Part shown: positions 1-6,328 of the stretch, piece after piece | Layout: each line of letters begins with the position of its first letter | Numbering within the stretch: position 1 is the first letter of the stretch | Source: Deltaproteobacteria bacterium | Lineage (GTDB): Bacteria; Desulfobacterota; Desulfobulbia; Desulfobulbales; Desulfocapsaceae | Direction of reading: 5' to 3' | Length of the DNA stretch: 9,570 nt | NCBI GenBank assembly: GCA_021779275.1 | Contig: JAJYAX010000031.1 | Location: 1-9,570, forward strand | The notes under the pieces: model-generated | The model's input: only the letters and a program-made list of their open reading frames with translations | Databases searched by the model: none | Told to the model about the DNA's origin: nothing | Made by a program: the position numbers and the translations under genes

Positions 1-53
1 ATGCAGAGCAGAATCAGCAGGCCCCCTTCCCCTCAAACAGGAGCACGATATCC

Positions 54-464
54 ATGTTACGACGATTTTCCATCTCTTTAGAAGACAACCTGCTGGAGAC
101 CTTCGACGGGTATATCCAATCACACAAGTATAACAACCGCTCCGAGGCCATTCGGGATCTGATCAGAAAATCCTTCGTTAAAAAGGAATGGGAGGCGGAT
201 CATATGGTCATGGGGGTCATCACGTTGGTCTATGATCATCACCAGCACCAGCTCCAGGAAAAGGTGACTGAGGTGCAACATGACTATCATCACCACATCG
301 TCTCAACCACCCATGTCCATATGGATCATCATAACTGCCTGGAGGTCATCATTGTCCGCGGCAAGGCCCTAGAGGTCCAGGAACTCGCCGACAGACTGAT
401 ATCCCTGCGCGGGGTCCGGGACGGGAATCTGGCTATGAGCAGCACCGGCAAATCGCTGCACTAA
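54..464 (+). CDS. nikR: Nickel-responsive transcriptional regulator NikR
   Basis: This is a 136-residue cytoplasmic metalloregulator. In the family, nickel binding promotes DNA binding and usually represses nickel import genes. Residues 1-50 match the ribbon-helix-helix DNA-binding domain (start LRRFSISLEDNLLETFD, then RSEAIRDLIRKSF). Residues 51-136 match the ACT-like nickel-binding, tetramerising domain. The high-affinity nickel ligands known from E. coli NikR are all present at the same numbers: H76, H87, H89 and C95, within HDYHHH, THVHMD and HNCLEV. Length agrees with the family (about 130-140 residues). AGGAG at 39-43 lies 10 bases before the ATG, slightly far but acceptable. The gene converges on the chalcone-isomerase-like gene, with 19 bp between the stops. 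Only 53 bp of upstream sequence is visible, so its promoter and neighbours are unknown. Additional histidines (H62, H63, H65) are common in this family. Confidence 0.96.
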   Translation: MLRRFSISLEDNLLETFDGYIQSHKYNNRSEAIRDLIRKSFVKKEWEADHMVMGVITLVYDHHQHQLQEKVTEVQHDYHHHIVSTTHVHMDHHNCLEVIIVRGKALEVQELADRLISLRGVRDGNLAMSSTGKSLH

Positions 465-483
465 GATGCTCGCCGGGCCGGTC

Positions 484-1056
484 TTATTTCCCGCCGGTAT
501 AATTCAATAATTCTTTTCGTAATTCAGGGGTTACTGGTTCCTTTCCCAACCAGATCGCCAGCAGGGCGTCATTAAAATCCTTCCCCGGAACCACGCCTTT
601 CACCTGGTTCCGGATAGTGACCTGGGTGCCTTTTCCCGGGATGTAATCAAGGGCGATCTCATCTCCCTTCTTCACGGTATCAAACATCGCGTTGAACTGG
701 CTGATTCTGGTCTGGAGCAGGGCAAGTTGCTTCTGGTCCGTGTTGGCCTGAAAGCCCTCATCCCAGCCTTCCGTCAATTTGTCCTTGCTCACCTCATCAT
801 AGATGAAATGCATGACCATCTTTTTCTGCCCTTCATCGCTGAGAAGCTTGACGGCATCGGACGTCGGATGCTGCGAATAGAGTTCAGCAATGTAGATCTT
901 AAAAAAGAGTTTAGAGCGAATGCCCGCCCCATTCAGATGAAGCGTCACCCCATCCGCACCGGGGAGAGTCTCGGGAACATTTACATCGGCAATTTCTCTT
1001 GCGCTGACCGATGATGCCAGTAAAACGAACAGAAAAAGAAAAGAAAATACCCGCAT
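484..1056 (-). CDS. Exported chalcone isomerase-like family protein
   Basis: This 190-residue protein resembles the bacterial chalcone-isomerase-like family (Chalcone_3 type). Its bacterial members are mostly uncharacterised and are not expected to act in flavonoid synthesis. Supporting sequence includes the N-terminal VTLHLNGAGIRSKLFFKIYI segment, followed by an IAELY stretch, FIYDEVSKDKLTEGWDEGF, and a C-terminal FNDALLAIWLGKEPV. The first 19 residues form a clear Sec signal peptide (MRVFSFLFLFVLLASSVSA, predicted cleavage before REIADV), so the mature protein is probably periplasmic. The reading frame stays open upstream to 1290, but the start at 1056 is chosen because a near-perfect AAGGAGG sits 7 bases before this ATG and the signal peptide starts exactly there. 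It has no operon partner in the window. Its biochemical role is unknown; binding of a small hydrophobic ligand is only a fold-based guess. Confidence 0.85.
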   Translation of the reverse strand: MRVFSFLFLFVLLASSVSAREIADVNVPETLPGADGVTLHLNGAGIRSKLFFKIYIAELYSQHPTSDAVKLLSDEGQKKMVMHFIYDEVSKDKLTEGWDEGFQANTDQKQLALLQTRISQFNAMFDTVKKGDEIALDYIPGKGTQVTIRNQVKGVVPGKDFNDALLAIWLGKEPVTPELRKELLNYTGGK

Positions 1057-1325
1057 GAGAGTTCCTCCTTGAAAGTTGATTGGATACAGAATCGCCATTG
1101 GAATCCTTTTCCTACACATTTTTTCGCAAGTCCTCAATTGCAGACTAACGTCAACCTTCACTTTTTCCATCGGGCCGGCGCTCATCACACTCAGAACCGC
1201 CGGCAGCCATGCAGCAGGAAGGCGCGAATCCCCAGGAATGAAATGCATAATTTGCACAACATGAACAGCCGGTAATCGCCCATAGGGCAAGCCAAGGCCT
1301 GCAAGGAGAAGGCTCGGAGAATCTT
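1057..1325. other. 269-bp spacer, no gene recognised
   Basis: This gap lies upstream of the chalcone-isomerase-like gene and downstream of the CDP-alcohol gene, both on the minus strand. Open frames here have no recognisable protein similarity. A TTGACG (minus strand, 1149-1154) could be a -35 box, but no good -10 follows at the right distance. A GC-rich inverted repeat (GCCGGCG 1174-1180 with CGCCGGC 1198-1204, 17-nt loop) has no T tract in either direction, so it is not an obvious terminator. TGCATAATTTGCACA at 1244-1258 nearly matches a sequence upstream of the hydrogenase genes. Confidence 0.5.
1064..1070 (-). promoter_or_regulatory. Ribosome binding site fixing the start of the chalcone-isomerase-like gene
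   Basis: On the minus strand AAGGAGG is separated from the ATG at 1056 by 7 bases. This is the best Shine-Dalgarno in the region. It argues against the 78-residue upstream extension of the open frame, which lacks family similarity and would bury the signal peptide. Confidence 0.85.
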
Positions 1326-1856
1326 CTAGGTGGACTGTCTGTGGAGGGCCTGATAAAACAGCCGCCCATAATCAAGGCCGGCGACAATGCTGCAGCCTGA
1401 GACGAGAACAAGAACGTGCATGGCCCATTCGGGGGAGAGCAGGACAACCGCCAAGAGGAAAAACTGGCCACAGGTGGTCAACTTCCCCAAGACTCGGGCA
1501 TCCATGTCCTTAAACGCCTCCCACCTCTTGTGAAAGACGGCGGAGCAGACAGTGATCGCGACCATTATATCACGGGCAATCACCGGAAAGATCCACCAGA
1601 GGGAGAATTTGCCGGCGGAAACGAAGACCCAGAGGGCGACTGCAACAAACAGCTTGTCGGCAAGGGCGTCCAGCAATCCACCCTGCCAGCTTTCCACATG
1701 CCATCGCCTGGCAAGCCAGCCATCGAGAAAATCGCTTACGGCGGCGGCAATAATGAAGAGGATCCAGGACGGTTCCGGGAAAAAGGGCAGTAAAATCGTG
1801 AGAAGAAGGCGTATGAGGGAAAAAAGACTGGGTACGATAAAGGTATATCGCCTCAT
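1326..1856 (-). CDS. CDP-alcohol phosphatidyltransferase family membrane protein (PgsA-like)
   Basis: This 176-residue integral membrane enzyme should transfer a phosphatidyl or related group from a CDP-activated donor to an alcohol in phospholipid synthesis. The full family signature D-x2-D-G-x2-A-R-x8-G-x3-D-x3-D is present as D42, D45, G46, A49, R50, G59, D63 and D67; these acidic residues bind the metal ions and the CDP group. Several hydrophobic segments are visible, roughly residues 11-26, 30-40, 65-80, 86-105 and 130-160. The N-terminal PSLFSLIRLLLTILLPF resembles the PN-LT-R start of PgsA, and the length is close to E. coli PgsA. Phosphatidylglycerophosphate synthase is therefore the leading guess, but the alcohol acceptor cannot be read from the sequence. 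The Shine-Dalgarno is weak (AGAG about 9 bases upstream). It lies downstream of aspS on the same strand, beyond a likely terminator, so it may be expressed only partly with hisS-aspS. Confidence 0.88.
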   Translation of the reverse strand: MRRYTFIVPSLFSLIRLLLTILLPFFPEPSWILFIIAAAVSDFLDGWLARRWHVESWQGGLLDALADKLFVAVALWVFVSAGKFSLWWIFPVIARDIMVAITVCSAVFHKRWEAFKDMDARVLGKLTTCGQFFLLAVVLLSPEWAMHVLVLVSGCSIVAGLDYGRLFYQALHRQST

Positions 1857-1897
1857 AAGGGGAATCTCTGCAGTGCTCTTGATAGGATCACCAAAAC

Positions 1898-1931
1898 GAC
1901 CGCCTGCCCGATAAGCCGGGGCAGGCCGGTC
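1898..1931 (-). terminator. Probable intrinsic terminator after aspS
   Basis: Ten bases past the aspS stop, a 12-bp GC-rich stem can form: GACCG (1898-1902) pairs with CGGTC (1927-1931) and CCTGCCC (1903-1909) with GGGCAGG (1919-1925), with one bulged C at 1926 and a 9-nt loop. On the minus-strand transcript the stem is followed by G and then TTTT (1896-1893). The stem is strong but the T run is short, so termination may be partial, allowing some read-through into the CDP-alcohol gene. Confidence 0.55.
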
Positions 1932-1940
1932 ACTTCAGCC

Positions 1941-3725
1941 TTACTCCTTCCAGTCAGGGCGCAGATAAAGCTCCGTCAATTGCTTGCGGGAAACCGCGGC
2001 CGGCGCCTCGGTCAACGGACAGGTGGCCTTCTGCGTCTTCGGAAAGGCGATGACGTCCCGGATGGAGCTGCTGCCGGTGATGATCATCAACAGGCGATCA
2101 AGACCGAAGGCAATGCCGCCATGGGGGGGCGCACCCAATTCAAGGGCCCGCAGCAGGAAACCGAACTTATCCCTGGCCTCCTCCTCGCCGATGCTCAGGG
2201 CGCCCAGAACCTGCATCTGTACATCCTTCCGGTGGATACGTATCGAGCCGCCGCCAATCTCGGTCCCGTTCAGGACAAGGTCATAGGCCCGGCTATAGAC
2301 GGAGGCGGGATCCTTGTCCAACTTCTCGATATCCTCATCCCTGGGAGCGGTAAAGGGATGATGCAGGGCCTGAAACCGCTTTTCCTTCTCATCATACTCC
2401 ATGAGCGGGAAATCGGTCACCCAGACAAAATTGAAGACGTCCTTCGGCAACAGAGAAAGCCGCCGGGCAAGTTCCGACCTGAGTTCCCCCAGGACCTGAC
2501 AGACCACGGCGGGCTTATCGGCGCCGAAGAAGAGCAGGTCGCCCTCCACCGCCCCCAGCGCCAGGGCTATCTCCGCCCGCTCCCCGTCACTGAAGAATTT
2601 GGCGATGGGTGACTGCCATTCGCCATCGGCCTTCATCTTCACCCAGGCCAGCCCCTTGGCCCCGAACTGCATCGCAAACTCGGTCAGACCATCCAGGTCC
2701 TTCCGGGAGAAGCCCGCACAGTTCTTGGCGTTAATGGCCCGAACGATCCCCCCTGCGTCGGCGATATCCCGGAAGACCTTAAAGCCGCAACCGGAGGCTA
2801 TCCCCGTCAGATCAACGATCTCGAAGCCAAAGCGCATATCCGGCCGGTCGGTCCCGAAGCGGGCGATGGCCTGATCATAGGTAATCCGCTTAAAGGGCGG
2901 GGCCACATCCAGGCCACGGGTCTCCCTGAACAGGGAAGCAATCATCCCCTCGGTCACCGTGATGATCTGTTCCTCATCGACAAAGGAGAGCTCCATATCG
3001 ATCTGGGTGAATTCCGGCTGCCGGTCGGCGCGCAAGTCTTCATCGCGGAAGCATTTAACAATCTGATAATACCGATCCATTCCGGCAATCATCAACAGCT
3101 GCTTGAAGAGCTGCGGCGATTGCGGCAGGGCGTAGAATTTTCCGGCATTCACCCGGCTGGGCACCAGATAGTCCCGGGCGCCTTCAGGGGTTGACCGGGT
3201 GAGCATCGGAGTCTCGATCTCCAGGAAAGCATTGCCGTTGAGATAGGTGCGGATAGCCTGCACGGCCTTGTGCCGGATAATCAGATTGGCCGCCATCTCC
3301 GGCCTCCGGAGATCAAGATAGCGGTATTGCAGCCGCAGGGTATCGGAGACCTCCACCTCCTCATCCAATGGAAACGGCGGGGTTTCGCTGGTATTTAAGA
3401 TCCGCAGTTCATCCACGAGGATCTCAATCGCCCCTGTCGCCAGTTTCGGGTTGGCCATTTCGCCGGGGCGCAACACCACCCTGCCTCTGACGGCCAGAAC
3501 CCATTCGCTGCGCAGCTGATGCGCCTTGGCATGGACCTCTTCACTGACGGCAGGATTGAAGACAATCTGCGTCAGCCCATGCCGGTCACGTAAATCAATG
3601 AAGATTACCCCGCCGTGATCACGCCTGCGCAGGACCCAGCCCATCAAGACAACTTCTTCCCCAACATTACCTGTACCGAGATCATTGCATGAATGTGTCC
3701 GGCATAAACTTCCCATTGATTCCAT
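1941..3725 (-). CDS. aspS: Aspartyl-tRNA synthetase, bacterial type
   Basis: This 594-residue class II aminoacyl-tRNA synthetase charges tRNA with aspartate in the cytoplasm. Domains in order: an N-terminal OB-fold anticodon-binding domain (about 20-115, with GWVLRRRDHGGVIFIDLRDR), class II motif 1 (about 168-180, FLEIETPMLTRSTPEGARDY), the aspartate-binding QSPQLFKQ (202-209), motif 2 (226-243, starting FRDEDLRADRQPEF), the bacterial GAD insertion (about 290-420) and motif 3 (FGLDRL, 540-545). Length is typical of bacterial AspRS. His37 occupies a position associated with relaxed, tRNA-Asn-accepting enzymes. The first ATG has no visible Shine-Dalgarno; an ATG three codons later (3716) has a weak GGA nearby and is an alternative start. 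It lies 76 bp downstream of hisS on the same strand, a common bacterial pairing. Confidence 0.97.
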   Translation of the reverse strand: MESMGSLCRTHSCNDLGTGNVGEEVVLMGWVLRRRDHGGVIFIDLRDRHGLTQIVFNPAVSEEVHAKAHQLRSEWVLAVRGRVVLRPGEMANPKLATGAIEILVDELRILNTSETPPFPLDEEVEVSDTLRLQYRYLDLRRPEMAANLIIRHKAVQAIRTYLNGNAFLEIETPMLTRSTPEGARDYLVPSRVNAGKFYALPQSPQLFKQLLMIAGMDRYYQIVKCFRDEDLRADRQPEFTQIDMELSFVDEEQIITVTEGMIASLFRETRGLDVAPPFKRITYDQAIARFGTDRPDMRFGFEIVDLTGIASGCGFKVFRDIADAGGIVRAINAKNCAGFSRKDLDGLTEFAMQFGAKGLAWVKMKADGEWQSPIAKFFSDGERAEIALALGAVEGDLLFFGADKPAVVCQVLGELRSELARRLSLLPKDVFNFVWVTDFPLMEYDEKEKRFQALHHPFTAPRDEDIEKLDKDPASVYSRAYDLVLNGTEIGGGSIRIHRKDVQMQVLGALSIGEEEARDKFGFLLRALELGAPPHGGIAFGLDRLLMIITGSSSIRDVIAFPKTQKATCPLTEAPAAVSRKQLTELYLRPDWKE

Positions 3726-3801
3726 GATATTTATAAATCCGATTGAATTTGCACCATCTGGTGTCTTGTCCGTGTAACTGCACTAAAATAATGGGGACCG
3801 C

Positions 3802-5064
3802 TTACCTACCGGCGGCTGTCGCCTCAAGGAGCATCCGGAGTCCCTCATCCCCGAAAGGGATCTCCCGCTGTTCCTGGGTCGCCATGTTCCTGAGCATCCC
3901 CGCCTTTTTCGCAAGCTCTTCCTCCCCGATCATCAAGACATGGCGAGCACCGGCCTTATCAGCCTGTTTCATCTGGCTCTTCAGACTCCGGGCGTCGAGA
4001 TCCATTGTCACCCGGGCGCCTGCCTTGCGCAGTCCCTGCATCAGGGAAAAGGCCAGCCGGGACGCATCCCCTCCCAGGCCGGCGATAAAGATGTCTATCT
4101 CCGCGGGGGGTTCGATCTTTTGCTCTTTCTGCAGCAGCAAGAGAACAAGACGTTCCATGCCCATCGCAAAACCTATCCCCGGCGCCTTCGGGCCGCCCAG
4201 CTGTTCGACCAGCCCGTCATACCGTCCGCCGGCGCAGACCGCCGACTGGGAACCGAGATCCGCAGTGATGAATTCAAAGGTGGTTCGGCAATAATAATCC
4301 AGGCCGCGGACCATGAACTTATTCAGGCTGTAGACAATGCCAAGCTGATCGAGTCCGTCCTGCACCGCCTGGAAATGGGTGGCGCATTCAGGGCAGAGAT
4401 GCTCCTGAATGGACGGCGCGTCCGCCACAATAGCGCGGCAGTTCGGGTTCTTACAATCAAGGACCCGCAATGGATTGGTGACGCTCCTTCTTTTACAATC
4501 CTCACAGAGGGCGTCCTGCCGGGAACCCAGGAAGGAAAGAAGACTTTCCCGGAAGGCCGGGCGACAGGCGGGACAACCAAGCGAGTTCAACTCCAGGCTG
4601 ACGTTCAGACCGAGTTCGGCCAGCAGCATGGACCCCATGGTCATAAGCTCAGCGTCCACACGCGGATTCGCCGAACCGAGGACCTCTGCATCCATCTGAT
4701 GAAACTGCCGAAGCCGGCCCTGTTGCGGCCGCTCATGACGAAACATCGGACCGACGGTAAACAGCCGCTGCACCGGCTTCTGGACATAGAGCCCGTGCTC
4801 GATATAGGCCCGCAGGAGTGAGGCCGTGGCCTCCGGCCGCAGGGTGATCTGCTTGTCGATAAAGGTATACATCTCCTTCTCGACGATATCGGTCGTCTCC
4901 CCGATGGATCGGGCGAAGAGCTCGGTTTTTTCCAGTATCGGCAGCCGTATTTCCGCAAAATTAAACCGGGCGAAGACGTCCCGGGCCCGGTCTTCAACCT
5001 GTCGCCAGAGTTCGGTCTCGCCCGGCAGTATATCTTTAAAGCCGTTCAAGGCCTTGAGTTTCAA
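3802..5064 (-). CDS. hisS: Histidyl-tRNA synthetase
   Basis: This class II synthetase charges tRNA-His in the cytoplasm. Numbered from the TTG start (420 residues): an N-terminal KALNGFKDILPGE, typical of the first residues of HisRS; LRPE at 75-78; motif 2 at 108-125 (FRHERPQQGRLRQFH); the HisRS signatures RGLDYY (253-258) and AGGRYDGL (278-285); motif 3 GMERL (301-305); and a C-terminal anticodon-binding domain from about 320. Between motifs 2 and 3, eight cysteines form four closely spaced pairs (C164/C167, C187/C190, C204/C209, C224/C227), possibly a metal-binding insertion. An in-frame ATG at 5118 would add 18 atypical residues. TTG at 5064 is preferred because CGGAGGGG lies directly upstream, the length then matches the family, and the predicted transcript starts only about 12 bases before 5118. 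It heads a leftward unit with aspS. Confidence 0.95.
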   Translation of the reverse strand: MKLKALNGFKDILPGETELWRQVEDRARDVFARFNFAEIRLPILEKTELFARSIGETTDIVEKEMYTFIDKQITLRPEATASLLRAYIEHGLYVQKPVQRLFTVGPMFRHERPQQGRLRQFHQMDAEVLGSANPRVDAELMTMGSMLLAELGLNVSLELNSLGCPACRPAFRESLLSFLGSRQDALCEDCKRRSVTNPLRVLDCKNPNCRAIVADAPSIQEHLCPECATHFQAVQDGLDQLGIVYSLNKFMVRGLDYYCRTTFEFITADLGSQSAVCAGGRYDGLVEQLGGPKAPGIGFAMGMERLVLLLLQKEQKIEPPAEIDIFIAGLGGDASRLAFSLMQGLRKAGARVTMDLDARSLKSQMKQADKAGARHVLMIGEEELAKKAGMLRNMATQEQREIPFGDEGLRMLLEATAAGR

Positions 5065-5070
5065 ATCTTT

Positions 5071-5078
5071 CCCCTCCG
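5071..5078 (-). promoter_or_regulatory. Ribosome binding site supporting a TTG start for hisS
   Basis: CGGAGGGG on the minus strand places its GGAGG core 8 bases before TTG at 5064. The in-frame ATG at 5118 has no comparable Shine-Dalgarno. The protein from TTG begins within a few residues of the conserved GFKDILPGE. Confidence 0.7.
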
Positions 5079-5136
5079 AAGAACTGAAGTTCTTGCTGAT
5101 TTGGCTAAATTCGTTCATACTTCATAAAAACTTGTA

Positions 5137-5166
5137 AGGATAAACGCAAATAGACAAAAATGTCAA
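5137..5166 (-). promoter_or_regulatory. Probable sigma70-type promoter for hisS-aspS
   Basis: On the minus strand a perfect TTGACA (5166-5161) is followed after 18 bases by TATCCT (5142-5137), which matches four of six consensus positions including the first two and last. Transcription would start near 5130, giving a leader of about 65 bases to the TTG start of hisS. The -35 box is part of a 12-bp inverted repeat shared with the opposite promoter. Confidence 0.6.
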
Positions 5167-5257
5167 GCACAGCGCTGCCGATACACCCGCATTTCATCCT
5201 CGGCGCCTATGATTTTCCCCCAAGGATGGTTATGGTTCTTTATGACTGTGCTTGACA
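5161..5257. repeat. 12-bp inverted repeat holding both divergent -35 boxes
   Basis: TGTCAAGCACAG at 5161-5172 is the exact reverse complement of CTGTGCTTGACA at 5246-5257, with 73 bp between. Each copy contains one TTGACA, one for each strand, preceded by the same CTGTGC. The two divergent transcription units therefore have identical sequence over their -35 regions. Confidence 0.8.
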
Positions 5258-5280
5258 ATACCTGGTATGTATGCTATCGG
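5252..5280 (+). promoter_or_regulatory. Probable sigma70-type promoter for the flavoprotein-pcnB pair
   Basis: TTGACA (5252-5257) is followed after 17 bases by TATCGG (5275-5280), a perfect -35 with a weak -10. Transcription would start near 5287, about 37 bases before the flavoprotein ATG. The -10 assignment is the uncertain part. Confidence 0.5.
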
Positions 5281-5323
5281 ATCCTCGGTTCAATGTAATT
5301 ACTAAAGGAGTTTTCTAAAAGAA

Positions 5324-6310
5324 ATGAAGTTGCCCTCTCTGACCATCGCTCGTCTCACCGCCCCTTTTCCCCTTATCCAGGGCGGAATGTCCATTCGTGT
5401 TTCCACATCAGCCCTGGCTGTACCTGTCGCTGATTGCGGTGGCATCGGGGTTATCGGGGGTTCAGGACTCCCGCCCGAAGAGCTGAAGCAGGACATCCTG
5501 AAGGCTAAAAGTGCGACAAACGGCATCATCGCAGTAAATATCATGTTTGCGATGAAGAACTTCTACAACCTGGTCATGAGTTCCATCGAGGCCGGGGTCG
5601 ACATGATTATCACCGGGGCCGGTTTCTCCCGGGATATATTCAAGATCGGCAGGGAGCATAAGACACCGGTGGTGATGATCGTATCCTCCGCCTCCCTGGC
5701 CAAACTGGCCGAGAAGTTAGGTGCGGCGGCCGTGATCGTTGAGGCCAAGGAGGCCGGCGGCCACCTGGGCACGGACCGTCCGCTGCGGGAGATCTTCCCC
5801 CCTATCCGGGAGGTGGTAAAAAATATCCCCTTAATCGCCGCCGGCGGCATTACCAACGGCTATGAAATGGCCGAGATGATGGATCAATACGGGGCTGATG
5901 GCATCCAGATCGCCTCGCGGTTCGTCCTCAGTAAGGAGTGCGACGTCTCCGATAATTTCAAACAGGCCTACCTGAACGCCGGGAAAGAGGATATTGTCCT
6001 GACCACATCCCCGGTCGGTCTTCCGGGCCGGGCGATCAACACGCCTTTTCTTCAGGCCTTGAAGGCCGGCAAGGATGTCAGTTCGAAAAAATGCCCCGCT
6101 GTCTGTCTGAAAAAGTGCGACCACCACTATTGCATCACCGACAGGTTACTCAAATCACGGGACGGTAATATTGAAGAAGGCCTTGTCTTTTCCGGTGAAA
6201 ACACCTACAAGATGAAAAGCATCTTATCTGTGGCCGAGATTTTCGAGCAATTCAAAAGTCAGGCTGAATCCGTGTACAAAGAAGGGCGGGGGTTTTTACC
6301 TCTCGCCTGA
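5324..6310 (+). CDS. Nitronate monooxygenase / FabK-like FMN flavoprotein
   Basis: This 328-residue TIM-barrel flavoprotein belongs to the 2-nitropropane dioxygenase family, which includes nitronate monooxygenases and FabK-type enoyl-ACP reductases. Visible family features are IQGGM (18-22), an N-terminal CGGIGVIGGSG (38-48), EAKEAGGHLGTD (140-151, with the conserved active-site-region His147), AAGGI (172-176) and DGIQIASRF (192-200), which form the FMN phosphate site and substrate pocket. Past the barrel core, C257, C261, C265 and C270 form a compact C-x3-C-x3-C-x4-C cluster found in a subset of family members; it could bind an Fe-S cluster or another metal, which I cannot decide. AAAGGAG at 5304-5310 lies 13 bases before the ATG, rather far. 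It is followed 18 bp later by the pcnB-like gene, probably in one transcript. Whether its substrate is a nitronate, an enoyl thioester or something else is open. Confidence 0.85.
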   Translation: MKLPSLTIARLTAPFPLIQGGMSIRVSTSALAVPVADCGGIGVIGGSGLPPEELKQDILKAKSATNGIIAVNIMFAMKNFYNLVMSSIEAGVDMIITGAGFSRDIFKIGREHKTPVVMIVSSASLAKLAEKLGAAAVIVEAKEAGGHLGTDRPLREIFPPIREVVKNIPLIAAGGITNGYEMAEMMDQYGADGIQIASRFVLSKECDVSDNFKQAYLNAGKEDIVLTTSPVGLPGRAINTPFLQALKAGKDVSSKKCPAVCLKKCDHHYCITDRLLKSRDGNIEEGLVFSGENTYKMKSILSVAEIFEQFKSQAESVYKEGRGFLPLA

Positions 6311-6328
6311 ACTCCTGCCGCCCCGCCC

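Noticed and set aside
444..482. ACCGGC/GCCGGT stem across the nikR stop as a terminator
   Set aside because: Only 6 bp with a 27-nt loop and a broken T run; too weak to call.
1174..1204. GCCGGCG/CGCCGGC inverted repeat as a terminator
   Set aside because: The loop is 17 nt and no T tract follows on either strand.
1057..1290. 78-residue N-terminal extension of the chalcone-isomerase-like protein
   Set aside because: AAGGAGG and a signal peptide place the start at 1056; the extension has no recognisable similarity.
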